NCBI GenBank assembly: GCA_037179515.1
Contig: JAXCGZ010017015.1
Span: 62,001-126,000 of the forward strand
Source of the DNA: Halocaridina rubra
Taxonomy: Eukaryota > Arthropoda > Malacostraca > Decapoda > Atyidae
DNA: 64,000 bases
Direction of reading: 5' to 3'
Made by a program: the position numbers and the translations under genes. This document shows positions 20,169 through 32,919 of the stretch, in pieces. The notes under the pieces are model-generated. The model saw nothing but the letters and a program-made list of their open reading frames with translations, made no database searches and was not told the origin of the DNA. Each line of letters begins with the position of its first letter. Position 1 is the first letter of the stretch.

Positions 20169-22681
20169 CAAACTTCCGTAGGATAATTAAAGAAAAACTT
20201 GGATATAGCATATATTTCAGTATATTACATTTAATAACTGTGCTACGCTCATTTTGTTGGACACACTGAATACGCACAGTAATATACAAAATTCTTTGCT
20301 GTAACCAAGTTTTTCTTTGCTACTTCCAGTCTTTTTAATACTTCCTATAAACAGTAGCACATTATTAAAACTTGCTTAGCATACACAGATAAATAGGTGA
20401 GAAGAAAGTAAATCTTGCCAATCAATGCAAAAATTATTAAAAATATTATATTTCTCTAAGTTTAGAATTTTTAAGGTAAATGATATACCTATACCCTGCA
20501 CTATTCATAACTATAATGGTACATTACACATTTTTAGATCATAAACGGTTCTAGAATATTTATATGTATAGAAAGATGGACATTATTAAAACAGTATACG
20601 AAAAATACTACAAATATATAATGTCGAGTGTCAATCAATATATAATTTATGAAACAATGTATCAATGAATGACAATTAATGTCAATTAAATATGGATAAC
20701 ATGATATAAATGGGGTGGAAAGTTAAAACTGTTGTGGAGATATTTTAGATTTTCAACCTTGCACATCATGATTACATATAGTGAGAAACTTCATAAAATA
20801 TTATACAATTGGGAATACATCTTGCAAAATCATATATGATCACATAATGAAAATTTTTAAAAACTAGTTTACTGTATAAGTGCTGAAAGAAGAATAATAA
20901 AATTCCTAATGATACATATAACATGAGAAGGTATATTCTGGTCTTTTAATCTAAAAATAGCATTTTAATTAGCTCTTTGTGATGACGATCAAGCAGATAG
21001 AGTATTTGAGACAAAGTAATAAATTAAGTTGAAAAACTTTCATAATTTTGCTGTAATAATGATAATCTGCCTAGTAATCTGTCAAGCAAGAAAATTCTTC
21101 AAAACTGCGAGGTGCTGCAAACACAACTCTCATATCATATTTAGATCCCTCCAATTCTATGCAAGGCGACCATAGGCAATATTGTTATTGGCGTAAGATG
21201 AGAAGTTAATAAAAACTTTGGTATTATTTCTTTGTTTTCATTTAGGTTTAGTTACCCAACTACATTATGTTGTAGAGAGAGCATTGCATAAAAAATAAAA
21301 CAAGCATAAGTTTTTAACTGTGATACTTCCTCGAAAGCTTTATGGATGGCAATTATTATTCCAAAGGAAGTGAAGACATAAAAGTAAAGACAATAACTTC
21401 TCCAGGAAGACACTAACATGGGCTATACTGCACTCATCAAGACTTACGTACTATAGTTTCGGCATAATCAAAATCAACCTTTTTGGTAATTCAACAATGA
21501 CAATTTAAATTATGCTTGATGAAAAGATCAAAACAGTTATCATGGTAGCTACAACCAAAGAATAGTGAGGCATGTTTCTTACATAATCAGTATTATTGTA
21601 AAGTTAACACTGATACTCCTTTAAATTCTGAATTGAGATGCATAGCTTATAAACCAATACACTGTCAAGAAAAATATCATATTTCTACTAAGAAATGTCT
21701 ACATCAATTTATCTTCACTGCTTCTTGGCTATAAACTTATCAAAAGTTAGGGAAGCTTACAATTGCTAACAAAGGTCAAGCAACGTATTGTCACATTAGA
21801 ATTCTGAATATACCCATTTGTTACTGATTGAATATGTATTACAGCTCTGAGACTATATGAAAGGTTGTATTAATATTAGAAGTTTATGAACTACAGGGCA
21901 TATTTATCACAAGTAAAGTAACTTTTTGTGTATTTGGAATTGAATATGCCAGAATCTTAACACAGAAATATATTGCTTATAAGAAATGTAGGGGATATTA
22001 CTTTCCAAGCACAAAAGAAATATTCACATATTTGGAATCTAACATCCTGTCTAATCAAGTTCAGCAAAAACATTATTTACTTTCTAGGCAAAGATAAAAA
22101 TTATTCATTTAAATATCAGCACCTCTACAAGGAAAAATGTAATGCATACTAACATCAGATGCTCAGAATATGTATACTCTACATAGTATTGAGCAAGTAT
22201 ACGTCCTCTAAAAGTATAAGTTACAAATCAACAGTGCTGCTAGTAATCACCCACAAAAGACAATATTCTTTGCTTAATATCAATAAAATATAACACCACT
22301 GCAATAGAAAAACTAGATATTTCATCACTGCAAATAATTCCTTTTCACCATAAAGCTTTCTAATATGCAATTATACTAGGTTTTATATTACAACTTAAAT
22401 ACATCCTAACAATTTTTTCAAATTGTATTCATATTTTGAATATACAATGATAATCTTTATTACTGTGGATCATGACATAAAAAGGTACCAAACTTGCTAC
22501 AGGGAACTAAAAGGCTGTCTATCCATATGTTTATAAATAACACTGCAATCATGACAACTAAAGTACGGTACTTAACTCTCCAGATAATGGTTGCCACTAA
22601 TTAAGGTGCTTTTCATATACATGTAACAGCTACAGAATTTATCACCAATATTAATGCCACATAATACTCACATAACTCTAC
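20167..22681 (-). other. Unique AT-rich sequence, probable 3' UTR and downstream flank of the sorting nexin gene
   Basis: No repeats, transposon ends or coding frames were recognised. It directly follows the sorting nexin stop codon on minus, so part of it is probably 3' UTR. A candidate AATAAA polyadenylation signal on minus lies at 22461-22456, about 220 bases after the stop. Its use is unproven. Confidence 0.45.
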
Positions 22682-22729
22682 TCATATACTGTTGAATGCA
22701 TCAAGAGACTGTCGCAGTTGGTCAGTTAT
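22682..22729 (-). CDS. SH3PX1: Sorting nexin terminal exon
   Basis: This 48-nt exon, too short for most gene finders, encodes ITDQLRQSLDAFNSI and ends with TGA. The acceptor is TTTTTACAG. The phase-0 junction to the preceding exon continues the final BAR helix (FYQK/ITDQLRQSL). Confidence 0.92.
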   Translation of the reverse strand: MTDQLRQSLDAFNSI

Positions 22730-22880
22730 CTGTAAAAATTAGTTTACCCAGGTAAATTTGATAACATGTTCCATGCCTTTAGAGGCTGAATAACAAATGT
22801 CACTAACAATTTAAAAGGTTGGAACAATATATGCATCATCCCTTAATTAAAATTATCTACATCAAATATTACTAACTTAC

Positions 22881-23087
22881 CTTCTGATAAAAGCTAATTT
22901 GTTCTGTGAGAAAGGATATCATAGCTTTTTTGAAGTCTCTTGTACGTTCTTGATGGAAGTGAGCAACTTCTGCATGCAGTGCATATGCAATTGTGTCTGA
23001 GCGCCTTATCACAGGGGGAACTTGATCATGATCCAATCTACCTTCACTAGCTTCTTTTTCCACCTGTTTCCTTTTTGCAATTCCAGC
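22881..23087 (-). CDS. SH3PX1: Sorting nexin exon: BAR domain helix region 3
   Basis: This exon of 207 nt, exactly 69 codons, runs from acceptor ATACTTCAG to donor AAG/GTAAGT. It encodes AGIAKRKQVEKEASEG through YALHAEVAHFHQERTRDF and FLTEQISFYQK. The YALxAExxHFHxxR pattern is typical of the SNX9-family BAR C-terminal helix. Confidence 0.95.
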
Positions 23088-24373
23088 CTGAAGTATCAAC
23101 ACAACAATAACTAACCGACATGCAATAATACCTGCTATGCACAAACCTTAAAGACAATGGGTTAGTTATGAGGAAAGAAAAGGTCTGTTTGCAATAGATA
23201 TTGTGTTATTCTGAATAAGAATTCTATGTTTTATAAAGCTCTCTACTTGAGTACAGTAATGCAGAGAAGAAAATTCACTCAACCCTCAATTTAATGGACG
23301 ATTGGGGGGGGGCTCTGTCCATTAATGTTGTTCATTAAATACAGCAGGGTAGGACTTTAGTGCTAATATCAACATTCAAATTAAGAAAAGAAGAAAAACA
23401 TTGTACCCCTGTAATACTTTTCATCAAAACTACAACTTAAACAACACTCATTGAGAAAATATTATATAAACATAAATGTAATTATGGTAAAATAAAATAA
23501 AATACAGTACAGGGGGTCACCATTTAACGTAAGGGCTCATTTTTGACAGCTGACTTGAAGCGGATTTTGACATAAGTCGGAAAACACCTAAATTCGAACC
23601 TTGGTCACCCACCAATGCTAAATAAAAATACTCTAATAAATAGAAACATCATCTAAGTTCTTGATCTGTCATAAAAATAGTACAACTACACTATGCAGTA
23701 TTGCTTATCTTTACTACTGTGGTTAGCTTGCATCTGGATAACTTCAGGTCCCATATCCATCTTTGGGTCGAACAGCTTAACACCAGCAAATGAGCACAAG
23801 AACAAGTGGGCGGCGCTATTTTTTCCCCCTTTTCCCATTTTCACGGCATTAAGCAATCTATTTGCTCTCTCCTGAATCAACAGGAGGCTCGCTGGGATGC
23901 GCCATCAGTGATGATCATCCAGCCAAAGCACTTACAATGGGTTTATGTTGAAAGTATATATCCACAGCGAATAAGCATGACAAACAATATGGCAGACGGA
24001 AGTGTGAGAAGCACAGCCTGTACATTGACACTTCTCTTTAAAATGCGTTCTTATTGCTCTTATAGTGCTGTTCTTTTGGTTGCTTTCTCCAAAATTTACA
24101 TTTAGTAATATTGTAAGTAAATTAAATCTAATTCCTTCAAATAACCAAATACATAAATACATTAAATAAAACCATTAACTTGATATATACACATACAAAA
24201 ATGTCCAGTGACAATTCTTCTGCCAACCTAACCAATTTTTTCGCATAAAGATCGTATTTACAGCTATATATTTGGTAAGTTTGTAAATAAATTGTCTAAA
24301 TCCTTCAAATAACAAATACATAAAAAAATAAATATAACCATTAACTTGATACAGTATATATGTATACAACAAT

Positions 24374-27300
24374 GCTGTCCCAATCCCCAACTGTGAATGC
24401 AGTACAAAGGTCGTTTTCGAAGCCTTGGCCACAACATTGCTTACCCTCCATGGCAGCCACCATGCACTCACAGCACAAGCTCCTGCAGCAGCTAAGGTCA
24501 AGAAAGTTAAACACCCATCAGTGGCTGCTGCAGGCACCAGCGAAGAATGGGAATACTTCCTGACACGATGGCAGGAGCACGTCACTGCCAAGCGAATGAT
24601 GGGCACTAATAAAGTTATCCAACTTTTGGAGTAATGTGAAGATCTCAGAAAAGACCTAACCCGAGATGCTAGAGGCAGCCTCACTAACAAGTGAAAAAAA
24701 GATCCTTGAGGCCATGAAAAACTAGCAGTGCGGCAAGAAAACACTATGGTAGCCAAAGTAGCACTACATGACATAGTCAAGACAGAGATGAACTCATCCG
24801 CTCATTTGGCGCCGATGGTTACTCCAACTTCATGAATCACAAGGTGCTCAGGCTGCAAGAAGCACTGACAAACGTACCAAGAAAGATGCACTGACACAAA
24901 TCAAGGTGAGCTCAGAAAACTGTACATACTGTGGTACAAAAGGACACGGATTCAAAGCACCGCTCTGGATTAGGTGAAAGGATTGTCCAGCATACTTCCA
25001 CAGATGCAAGCAATGTCACATAAAACATCATTTTTATCACATGTGCTGTAATAAGGATAAAAACAAGAAAGTCCCTAAGGTTTCCTATGAATGGTCAACT
25101 GAAAGCTGCTCAGAGATCAATCACAACGATATGGAAGGTGCTCTATTCGAGACCCTCTACACTATCACCTTAGTTCAGAGCTGCTAGTCAGGTAATATCA
25201 CCCTGGATCATCACCCATACAACCACTTGAGTGACAGCTGGGTACGTAGACCCTCCAAACCTCAGCCCTTCATCCAGCTGCTCATGTCAACACAACAGGA
25301 AGATTACAAGGCCCTGGGTGCACGCCTCACTGCACCCATCAAACCCACGCCTATATCCATCATGGCCAACACAGGCTGTCAGAGCTGTTTGGCTGGTGTC
25401 CAGATAATCCGACAACTGGGCCATACTTCCTGTAAGCATGAAGATGCATGCAGCCAACAATGCAAATATCAAAATTCTTGGTACCATCATTATAAGGATC
25501 ACAGGAACATCTGCAAGAACCTTACCACATGGCAACTCGTATATATCACAGACAGCTCCAACAAATTTTTTTTACCTCGTGATGCTTGCACTGACTTGGG
25601 CCTAATATCCACACACTTTCCATCCATTGGCGAGACCAGGAAGGGTACGGATTCACAAAATGCAGTATCCACCAGCTCCAAGATCTGACAAAACCAAACC
25701 CACCAGCCTTGCAACAGATTGGTCAAAACTGGGCTTTGGCTTTTGGTTATTTCAAAAGCACTGTGTATGTGCAAAAGTTCAACCAATTTGCTACCCAGAT
25801 AGATGGAAAGTTACTCTTGTAGGCAGCAGAATTACCAACTCAGCTGAATCTTGGTATGCCCCAGTGGAGGGAGAGGCCTTAGCAGTAGAGGATACTCTCG
25901 ACAAGGCTATACTCTTTGTCCTTGGATGCGACACTCTTCTCGACACTGTGCTGTAAGTCCCACATTGTCCAAGTCCCTAGCATCAAACACAAAGCTCCAG
26001 ATGCAATATCCCGCCAACCCCACAGCTAGCACTCCCTGATGACATTGCCAATATTTACAGCAAGACAAACGCACACCAGGGATCGTCAGAAGACTATTTA
26101 GATATTGCAGTGTGGCATTCATCCATATTAGCCTTGTCCAGCTTGCAGTCTGTCACATGGGATGCAGTCCAACTGGCAACAGCTAGTGATGAATACATGA
26201 ACAATTTGGCCTCCTTGATTTAATCCGGAATGCCCAATGCAGCTCATGATCTTCCGTGCCACCTACGAGAATATCACCGGTTCAGACGACACCTCTCCAC
26301 CATTGGTAGGGACATTATTTACAGGGACAGGATTGTTATCCCTCCAAGTCTGCGAGGTCACATCCTTAATACCCTCCACTCGGCTCACCAAGGAGATTCT
26401 GCAATGATGGCTAGAGCAGAGTCATCCATCTTTTGGCCTGGGATCACATCAGACATCAATGCAACATGTAACAATTGCATTCATTGCAATTGTATGGCTC
26501 CATCTCAGCCCAGTGCTCGTCCAACTCCACTCCTCCTCGCATCTTATCCATTCCAGTGTATATGCGCCGACTACTTCAATCATAAAAGTCTCAAATATCT
26601 TGTCATTGTAGACAGATATTGAAATTGGCCTATAATCGAAAGAGCTGAAAGAGGACACTAAGGCCTCATCAGGAGTCTGTGTCGAACGTACATCACTTAC
26701 TAAATCCCTGACAAGCTTGCCTCAGATGGGGGCCAAGAGTACACAGCTCATGAAACACAGCGATTCCAGAAGGATTGGGGAGTACACCAAAGACTGTCCT
26801 CTGTGGCCTTTCCCCATAGCAACTGTCATGCTGAAGTGGCTCTCAAGAGAGTCAAAAGCCTGCTAACAGACTATGAAGATGTCTCCAGCAATATGCTTCT
26901 TTTTACAGCCCGTCAAGGAATTCATACCTATACTCCCTGGAAAATACAAGTCACACCAAACATGGCAGGATGCCTTGGATGCGTGTGAGACAGCCTTACG
27001 CAACCGTCATCAGAGACCAGCGGAAAGATGGGGAGAGCACACAAAACAGCTTAGGCCACTGACTGTTGGAGACCATGTGTGCATCTGAAATCAAACAGGC
27101 CCTCATACCTTAAAATGGGATAAAACTGGCATGATCATAGAAATTCAACAGTTTGACCAATAAGTCATCCATGTTACTCTCTGCAACAGAAAATTTCTGA
27201 GAAAATACACACCGTACCAGCCAGTTAAACCGAGGCGCTCAATTACAGATGATCCCCTTGTGCAGACACCATTTACTGGAAACCCCGTGTATAGACTTGA

Positions 27301-27800
27301 TTACAATCAACCTTCAAACACTAGTCTGACGCCTGCAAAACAAAAGCCAGCTGTTCTAGATACAGACCGGAACCTTCTCGAAGTGCACCCTCAAACTGGT
27401 TTACAAGAACCCACAGTATTAAACAGCCCAGTTGTCACCCCACCCCAGATGCCCAATTCCCAAACTAAACAGGCAGCATCGAAACCCCCCTCCAAAAGTG
27501 AGGAACCATGTCTCCCCACATCACCTAAGCCTATACATCTCTAGCCCGATAGCGCTCACCCAGTTCCCCGCATGCTGAGCTGTCTACAACTCCGCAATAA
27601 ACCAGGGCTCACAGAATTAACAACAGACCCTACTACCATCAGTAATAACCCAGGTGACAAAATCTGCCCACATCGCTCATCCCGTCATAAGTGTCAATAA
27701 TGTGCATTGAGTCAGCAGTAACCCCCGTACAGCTTGCTATATGGGCATACATGTTGCCAACCTATTTTTATGCATGCTAACTGAACCTGAATAGACATAT
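24374..27800 (+). pseudogene. Decayed Ty3/gypsy-type LTR retrotransposon, RT deleted
   Basis: The order is gag, protease, RNase H, integrase, as in Ty3/gypsy. Gag shows two zinc-knuckle-like motifs (CTYCGTKGHG and CKQCHIKHHFYHMC, 24910-25050). The protease segment reads IMANTGCQSCLAG near 25360, with the catalytic Asp changed to Asn. The sequence then passes almost directly to RNase H (SLATDWSKLGFGFWL, ESWYAPVEGEALAVEDTLDK, 25700-25910), so the reverse transcriptase is missing. Integrase follows with HSAH and CNNC of the zinc finger (26380-26480) and CADYFNHK. Many stops. No LTRs were identified. The left boundary abuts element B repeats. Confidence 0.75.
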
Positions 27801-27839
27801 TTATACTGGGTGCATTTGGTATATACACACATAAACAGT

Positions 27840-30539
27840 GTCACAGTTTTTCCTAAGGGCTTCAGAATATTAAGGGTTGAAAGATCTGAGAGGACTGGTG
27901 GAGGGATAGAACTGCTCATAAGTGAAAGGATTCAAGTTGAAGAAATAAACTTGGCTATAGAAAGTGAGTTCAAGGAATTTCTTGTTGCTCGCATAAATAC
28001 CGAGTCAGAGAGCATTATAATAACTGTTGTATACAACCCACCAAGGAACCAAAATAGGCTTGAAGTTTATGAGGAAAGTAATATAGGTACTATTGAAGTC
28101 ATAAACTCAGTTGTTAACATGGCACGGGAAAAAAAATGTAGGATTTTGATTATGGGAGACTTTAATCATAAAGAGATAGATTGGATAAATCTTGACCCAC
28201 ACAGTGGTGAAGACTCATTCGGGGCAAGATTCCTAGATTGCGTACAAGGGAATTTCCTACACCAACATGTAATGGAACCAACAAGGGCCAGGGGTGGGGA
28301 TGAGCCATCACTACTTGAGCTAGTGTTCACAGATAATGTGTTGGATATTGAAAAAATTGAGTATGAACCACCAATTGGAAAGAGTGACCAGTGTGTGTTG
28401 TTGATGGAGTATATCATTGAAGATATTCTTCCTGAGAGTAGAGGCATTGAGGACATGAGGAGGAACTATCCGAAAGGAGATTACATCAAAATGAATGAGC
28501 TTTTTACAATTATTGACTGGAGAACCTTATTTTACAACAAACCTGTACAAGTAATGTATGACATCTTTTGTGAGAAATATGGGAATATAGTAGATTGCTG
28601 CATACCTGTCACCAAAGTAGGTGTAATTCATGCCAGAGAGAAATGGTTCGATAATGGGTGTAAAAGAGCTAAGGAGTGGAGAGACAAATGCTGGAAAAGG
28701 TATAGGAGGAGAAAAAACATAAATGCCTGGCAAACCTACAAAAGAGCAAGAAATGACTACCTAAGTAAAAGGAGAGAGGCAGAGAGAGACTATGAGAGGG
28801 ACATCACCAGGAAGGCTAAAGAAAATCCCAAGCTTTTCCACAGCTTTATCAGAGGAAAACTGAAGGTAAAAGAACAGGTTTTAAGGCTAAAGAGAGCGGA
28901 AGGAAGCATCACTGAGACGGATGAAGAGATCTGCAAAGAATTGAACAAGGAGTTTCAGTCAGTATTTACAGTAGAAAATACCCCACCCCCTCAGATTGCA
29001 GTGATAGAAGCTCAAGGGCCGGTATTAGAGAACATCAACCTTACAGCCACAGAGGTATGCAAAGCGCTGATGGATTTAGATGTTCATAAAGCTACAGGTC
29101 CTGATGACATATCCCCTCATGTGCTTAAAAAATGCGCAAACTCAATATCAGTGGCACTAAGTATCATATTTAAAAAGTCACTGGAGTCAGGGGAGATTCC
29201 AAGATGCTGGAAACAAGCAAATGTGATACCTATCTTTAAAAAGGGAAGGAGGGATACGGCTCTGAACTATAGACCAGTTTCCTTGACCAGCATAGTTTGC
29301 AAAGTTATGGAGAAACTACTAAGGAAACATATCTCTCTTCACTTGGAATCCTTCAACTTTTTGTCAGTGAGGCAACATGGCTTCAGAGAAGGTAGATCAA
29401 CAGTAACAAACTTATTAGAATTTTATGATGAGGTAAGCCGAATCTTACAGGAAAGAGAGGGCTGGGCAGATTGCATATTCCTAGACTTCCAGAAAGCGTT
29501 TGACACTGTTCCACATGGGAGACTTATTAGGAAGCTGCAATCAATGGCTAGAATAAGTGGAAATGTTTTAGAATGGATAAAAACTTACTTAGAAGGAAGG
29601 GAACAGAGGGTTAGAGTAAGACACTCAGTGTCTGAATGGAGAAGAGTTAGTAGTGGAGTTCCACAGGGTTCAGTTTTAGGGCCACTTTTGTTCCTTGTAT
29701 ATGTAAATGACCTACCAGAGTCTGTAAATTCATTCATGAATATGTTTGCAGATGATGCAAAGATTGTGAAGAAAGTAAAAAACGAGAACAATGGTAGAGA
29801 ACTTCAGGAGGATCTAAATAATCTGCATGAGTGGTCAGAAAAGTGGCTAATGAAATTCAATACTTCAAAATGTAAGGTAATGAGAATGGGTACAAGTGCA
29901 AGAAGGCCCAAGCTTGACTACTCGGTGGCTGGAGTACAACTTCAAGAGACAGAAAATGAGAGAAATCTAGGAGTAAACATACTGGCAGATTTGTCTCCAG
30001 AAATACATATAAATGGCATAGTAAGGGCAGCATATGCATTCTTATCAAATGTATGGGTAGCCTTCAGGCACATGGACAAGGAAATGTTCAAAAATATTTA
30101 AGTGACCTATGTGAGGCCAAAACTCGAATATGCAGCCCCCTTTTGAATCCGCACTTGAAAATGCACATAGCTAAGCTTGAAAAAGTTCAGAGACATGCCA
30201 TGAAACTGGTGCCAGAAATACGCAATCTCAAGTTATGATGAGAGGCTGAGGGAATTAGACTTACCATCACTCGAAGCTAGAAGAGTGAGGGGGGATATGG
30301 TGACAGTCTTTAAATTCCTTCATGGTTATGATAGAGTGGATAGGGATCGATACTTTGATATGGCTGGCTCTAGAACTAGAGGTCATAGTTTGAAGCTTCG
30401 TAAGAAAACTTCTTTGCAGGATGTAAGGAAATACTTTTTCAGTGTAAGAGTAGTTGATAATTGGAATTCGCTAAGCGAGGAGGTAGTTAATGCTATCTCA
30501 ATCCATAGTTTTAAGGACAGGTATGATAAGTATCACTAA
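27840..30539 (+). pseudogene. LINE ORF2: endonuclease, reverse transcriptase and C-terminal domain
   Basis: A continuous frame covers the APE endonuclease (GDFNHKEIDW about residue 113 of the frame, KSDQCVLL), a linker, and the reverse transcriptase (NVIPIFKKG, CIFLDFQKAFDTVPHG, SSGVPQGSVLGPLLF, the FADD box at MFADDAKIV), then a C-terminal region. The endonuclease SDH motif reads SDQ, so its catalytic histidine is lost, whereas the old copy at base 260-290 keeps it. The frame ends at a premature TAA at 30099; a one-base deletion near 30144 and an insertion near 30233 follow before the natural TAA at 30537-30539. Confidence 0.88.
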
Positions 30540-30618
30540 GTATAAAATGGAACCGATCAGGAGACGGGAAGATACGAGCTTTGGGCTCTTTCCCGTAAAC
30601 ACAATTAGGTAATCACAT
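27840..30618 (+). mobile_element. LINE copy 1, jockey/CR1-like, 5' truncated
   Basis: A young non-LTR retrotransposon whose 5' part ends within the endonuclease. The 3' end reads through TTAGGTAATCAC, the same tail that in copy 2 runs into (AC)n. It differs from copy 2 (38392-39858) at only a scattering of sites by eye, which implies recent activity. It splits or follows the gypsy remnant inside element B. Confidence 0.88.
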
Positions 30619-30841
30619 GAACCTTAGTTATACCTGCTTGCTGTAATTATGCACCAAGCAGATATTTTCATTCTTTAAGTCTTCATGCCCTTGGGGGCAT
30701 AGAACATTATCCACAGTTGTAACTTTATATTATGTCTATGTTTATATTCTATGTAATTTTCTTTCTGCTTATATGTCTTTCAGATAGTGTGATCATTGTC
30801 TTTTCTAAATAAAATCTGACAAATAGACACAAGCTTATTTG
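30619..30841. other. Segment between LINE copy 1 and element B repeats
   Basis: These roughly 220 bp hold no coding sequence. Position suggests the far side of the gypsy element, possibly LTR-derived, with AATAAAATCTGACA near 30805. No matching left copy was found, so this stays unassigned. Confidence 0.35.
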
Positions 30842-31028
30842 AAGTCATTAACTTGATACAGTATATATGAATACAACAATGCTGTGTGACTATTCTTCTG
30901 CCAACCTCAACGCAATTTTTTTGCTCAAGAGAGATCGTATGTATGGATAATTTTGTAATTTTGTAAATAAATTAAGTCTAATTTCTTCAAATAACCAAAT
31001 ACATAAATAAAACCATTAACTTCATACA

Positions 31029-31121
<93 letters not shown>
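31029..31121. repeat. (TA)n tract inside element B
   Basis: Pure (TA)n of about 93 bp, expanded from the CAGTATATAT part of a tandem unit; neighbouring units carry the same site unexpanded. Confidence 0.95.
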
Positions 31122-31125
<4 letters not shown>

Positions 31126-31739
31126 AACAATGTCATGTGACTATTCTCCTGCCAACAACAACAAAATTTTCAAAAAAAGATCGTATTTACAGATATCTAT
31201 TTGATACTTTTGTAAATAAATTAAATCAAATTCCTTCAAATAACCATATACAAAAATAAATGAATAAAACCATTGATACAATATATACAAATACAACAAT
31301 GAAGTGTGACTATTCTTCTGGCATGCTCATAAACTGTTCAGCGCGGGGGAGATTTAAATTTACCGCACCAATCAAGTAGGTTGAAAACTTAATTTACTAT
31401 TAATTATTTATTGGCCTCCGGAGTAATGGCGGAACGACGTTCTACGAGGACCTCCTGTACTGTAATTATGTAAAATCACTTATCTGTACTATTGATGGTG
31501 AAATGGTGGTCTTGATATGCCATGATTATAGTAGTGGGGGAGAGCTTAGAAATTTATTCCGAGCCATCAGAGTTTTCCAGCTTCAATAATAATGAGCAAA
31601 GCTGTGATGGTGAATAAAAAGGTTCTTCCTATGAACCAGAGGGACCAATTGTTGGCTGGCCAGATGAGGCTGATTCAGCACCCACTGTATCTACCCTGCC
31701 AGCGTCACCCCTTATGATCACATTATGTAGCCCAAGGCA

Positions 31740-32080
31740 ATTGCAAAAATGCCACAGACCATCACTAGCATTGCATGGCATTCCTAGATGCTTACTGAGT
31801 GTTAGGCACGCATTTCTTATGACATTGAAAGGAATTTAAGTACCACAAGCATTTTGCTGAACATACTAATTGCAAACCGCTTCCTTTAATTCCTTTTGAC
31901 TACTGGTTTTCATATGCTTGTACTCAGTAAGCAAATTAGTAGACTTAGAACAGCCATACACAGAATATTTATAGATGGAATCCATTAAGTTTGGTTTCAA
32001 ATTGCAAATATCTGAAAGGGTTTGCTACTTCATGCCATATTTTTCACAAACATGCTTCACTGATACCCCATGTTCTAATT
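31740..32080 (-). pseudogene. CENP-B/Tigger DNA-binding domain remnant in element R
   Basis: Translated stretches SVKHVCEKYGMK, DICNLKPNLMDSIYKY, TSSQKELKEAVCN and IPFNVIRNACLT appear in order with interrupting stops. They match the layout of a psq-type helix-turn-helix followed by the second CENP-B-type domain of Tigger/jerky transposases. No DDE domain remains. Confidence 0.55.
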
Positions 32081-32919
32081 TTCAAAGAATTCAGCCTACA
32101 CTTAATTACTTTTTATTTGCTTTTTACTTTCTTTACAAACGACATGGATACTGTATTGTATAGAAAATCACTATAACGGAGGTAAATAAAACACAGAAAT
32201 ACATAGATCAAGCACAAAAATATGGAACAAGAACATGCACGTGTTAATGCTTTGGAGGTTGAGGTTATAGAGACTAAGGGACTGAGCCAGAGCCAATGAG
32301 CAGCCCAGCTCTCCCAGCAGAAGTCAGTGCGGGAGCCAATCAGCGGCACACGCGAAACTTTTCGATTGACATTTTCTAACTTTATGCAATAAATCCGAAA
32401 ACATAGTACTGTAAACAAAGTGAAGGCCTACGCCAGTGCCAACTAGCAGTCAGCTCTCAAAGTATCTGGCAGTGGAGAGAGGCCATCAGTGGCAAGCATG
32501 GGACTTTTAAAATGAAAATTCTAACTCGAGCTGAAAAAAAGAAAATTGCTTTGGGTTTTCTGTCCGTTAAATTGAAGTCCATTGAACTCAGGTCTGCTTA
32601 GTCGAGGGTTGAGTGTACTTACGCATGATGATCTTAGAAATATAATTTCTAGCTTCAAAAACTACTTTTGCAAATTTAATCAAACAGATATAATATGATA
32701 TCCATGGAAAATTATAACTTACAAAGCCAAGGATAATAATTTTAAATTTATCATAATAACAGCTGTAATAATGAAGAACTATAACAACATAATCAAGGTA
32801 ACTAACTATGTTTTATCCTGCTTTGCCCTCTTCACCACTGAGTTGTTAACCAATGGAAAAAAAAATACTTCAGAGATAAAAAGCAAAAATGGAACAAATT
32901 TGAGGATATGCATAGTTTT

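Larger units (their letters stand above)
23505..31462. mobile_element. Element B: relative of element A, itself interrupted
   Basis: The left end CAGTACAGGGGGTC and the reverse-complemented right end CAGTACAGGAGGTC match, with TA on each outer side. The left subterminal part shares GACAGCTGACTT and CTTATCTTTACT-like motifs with element A. Interior tandem AT-rich units containing ATCGTATTTACAG and CCATTAACTTGATACAG occur on both sides (24100-24370 and 30842-31330) of a block of retroelements, showing that the block was inserted into this repeat. Confidence 0.75.
23276..32615 (-). mobile_element. Element R: old Tigger-like element carrying nested insertions
   Basis: Both ends show the identical 12-bp inverted repeat CACTCAACCCTC, and TA follows the right end. 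Its own sequence is only 23276-23504 and 31463-32615; the rest is element B. The minus strand at 31800-32075 encodes a decayed N-terminal CENP-B-type DNA-binding region (KHVCEKYGM, KELKEAVCN, FNVIRNACLT) with stops. It lies in the 29.6-kb sorting nexin intron, its left end 188 bp from the exon at 23087. Confidence 0.7.

Noticed and set aside
23686..23880. Minus-strand frame with a DPKMDMG stretch resembling NAA35
   Set aside because: The similarity is short, no flanking homology or splice sites support it, and the sequence belongs to element B's subterminal region shared with element A.
32113..32418. Minus-strand frame of about 100 codons in element R
   Set aside because: No recognised motifs, and it lies in the subterminal region upstream of the decayed DNA-binding domain, so chance openness is likely.
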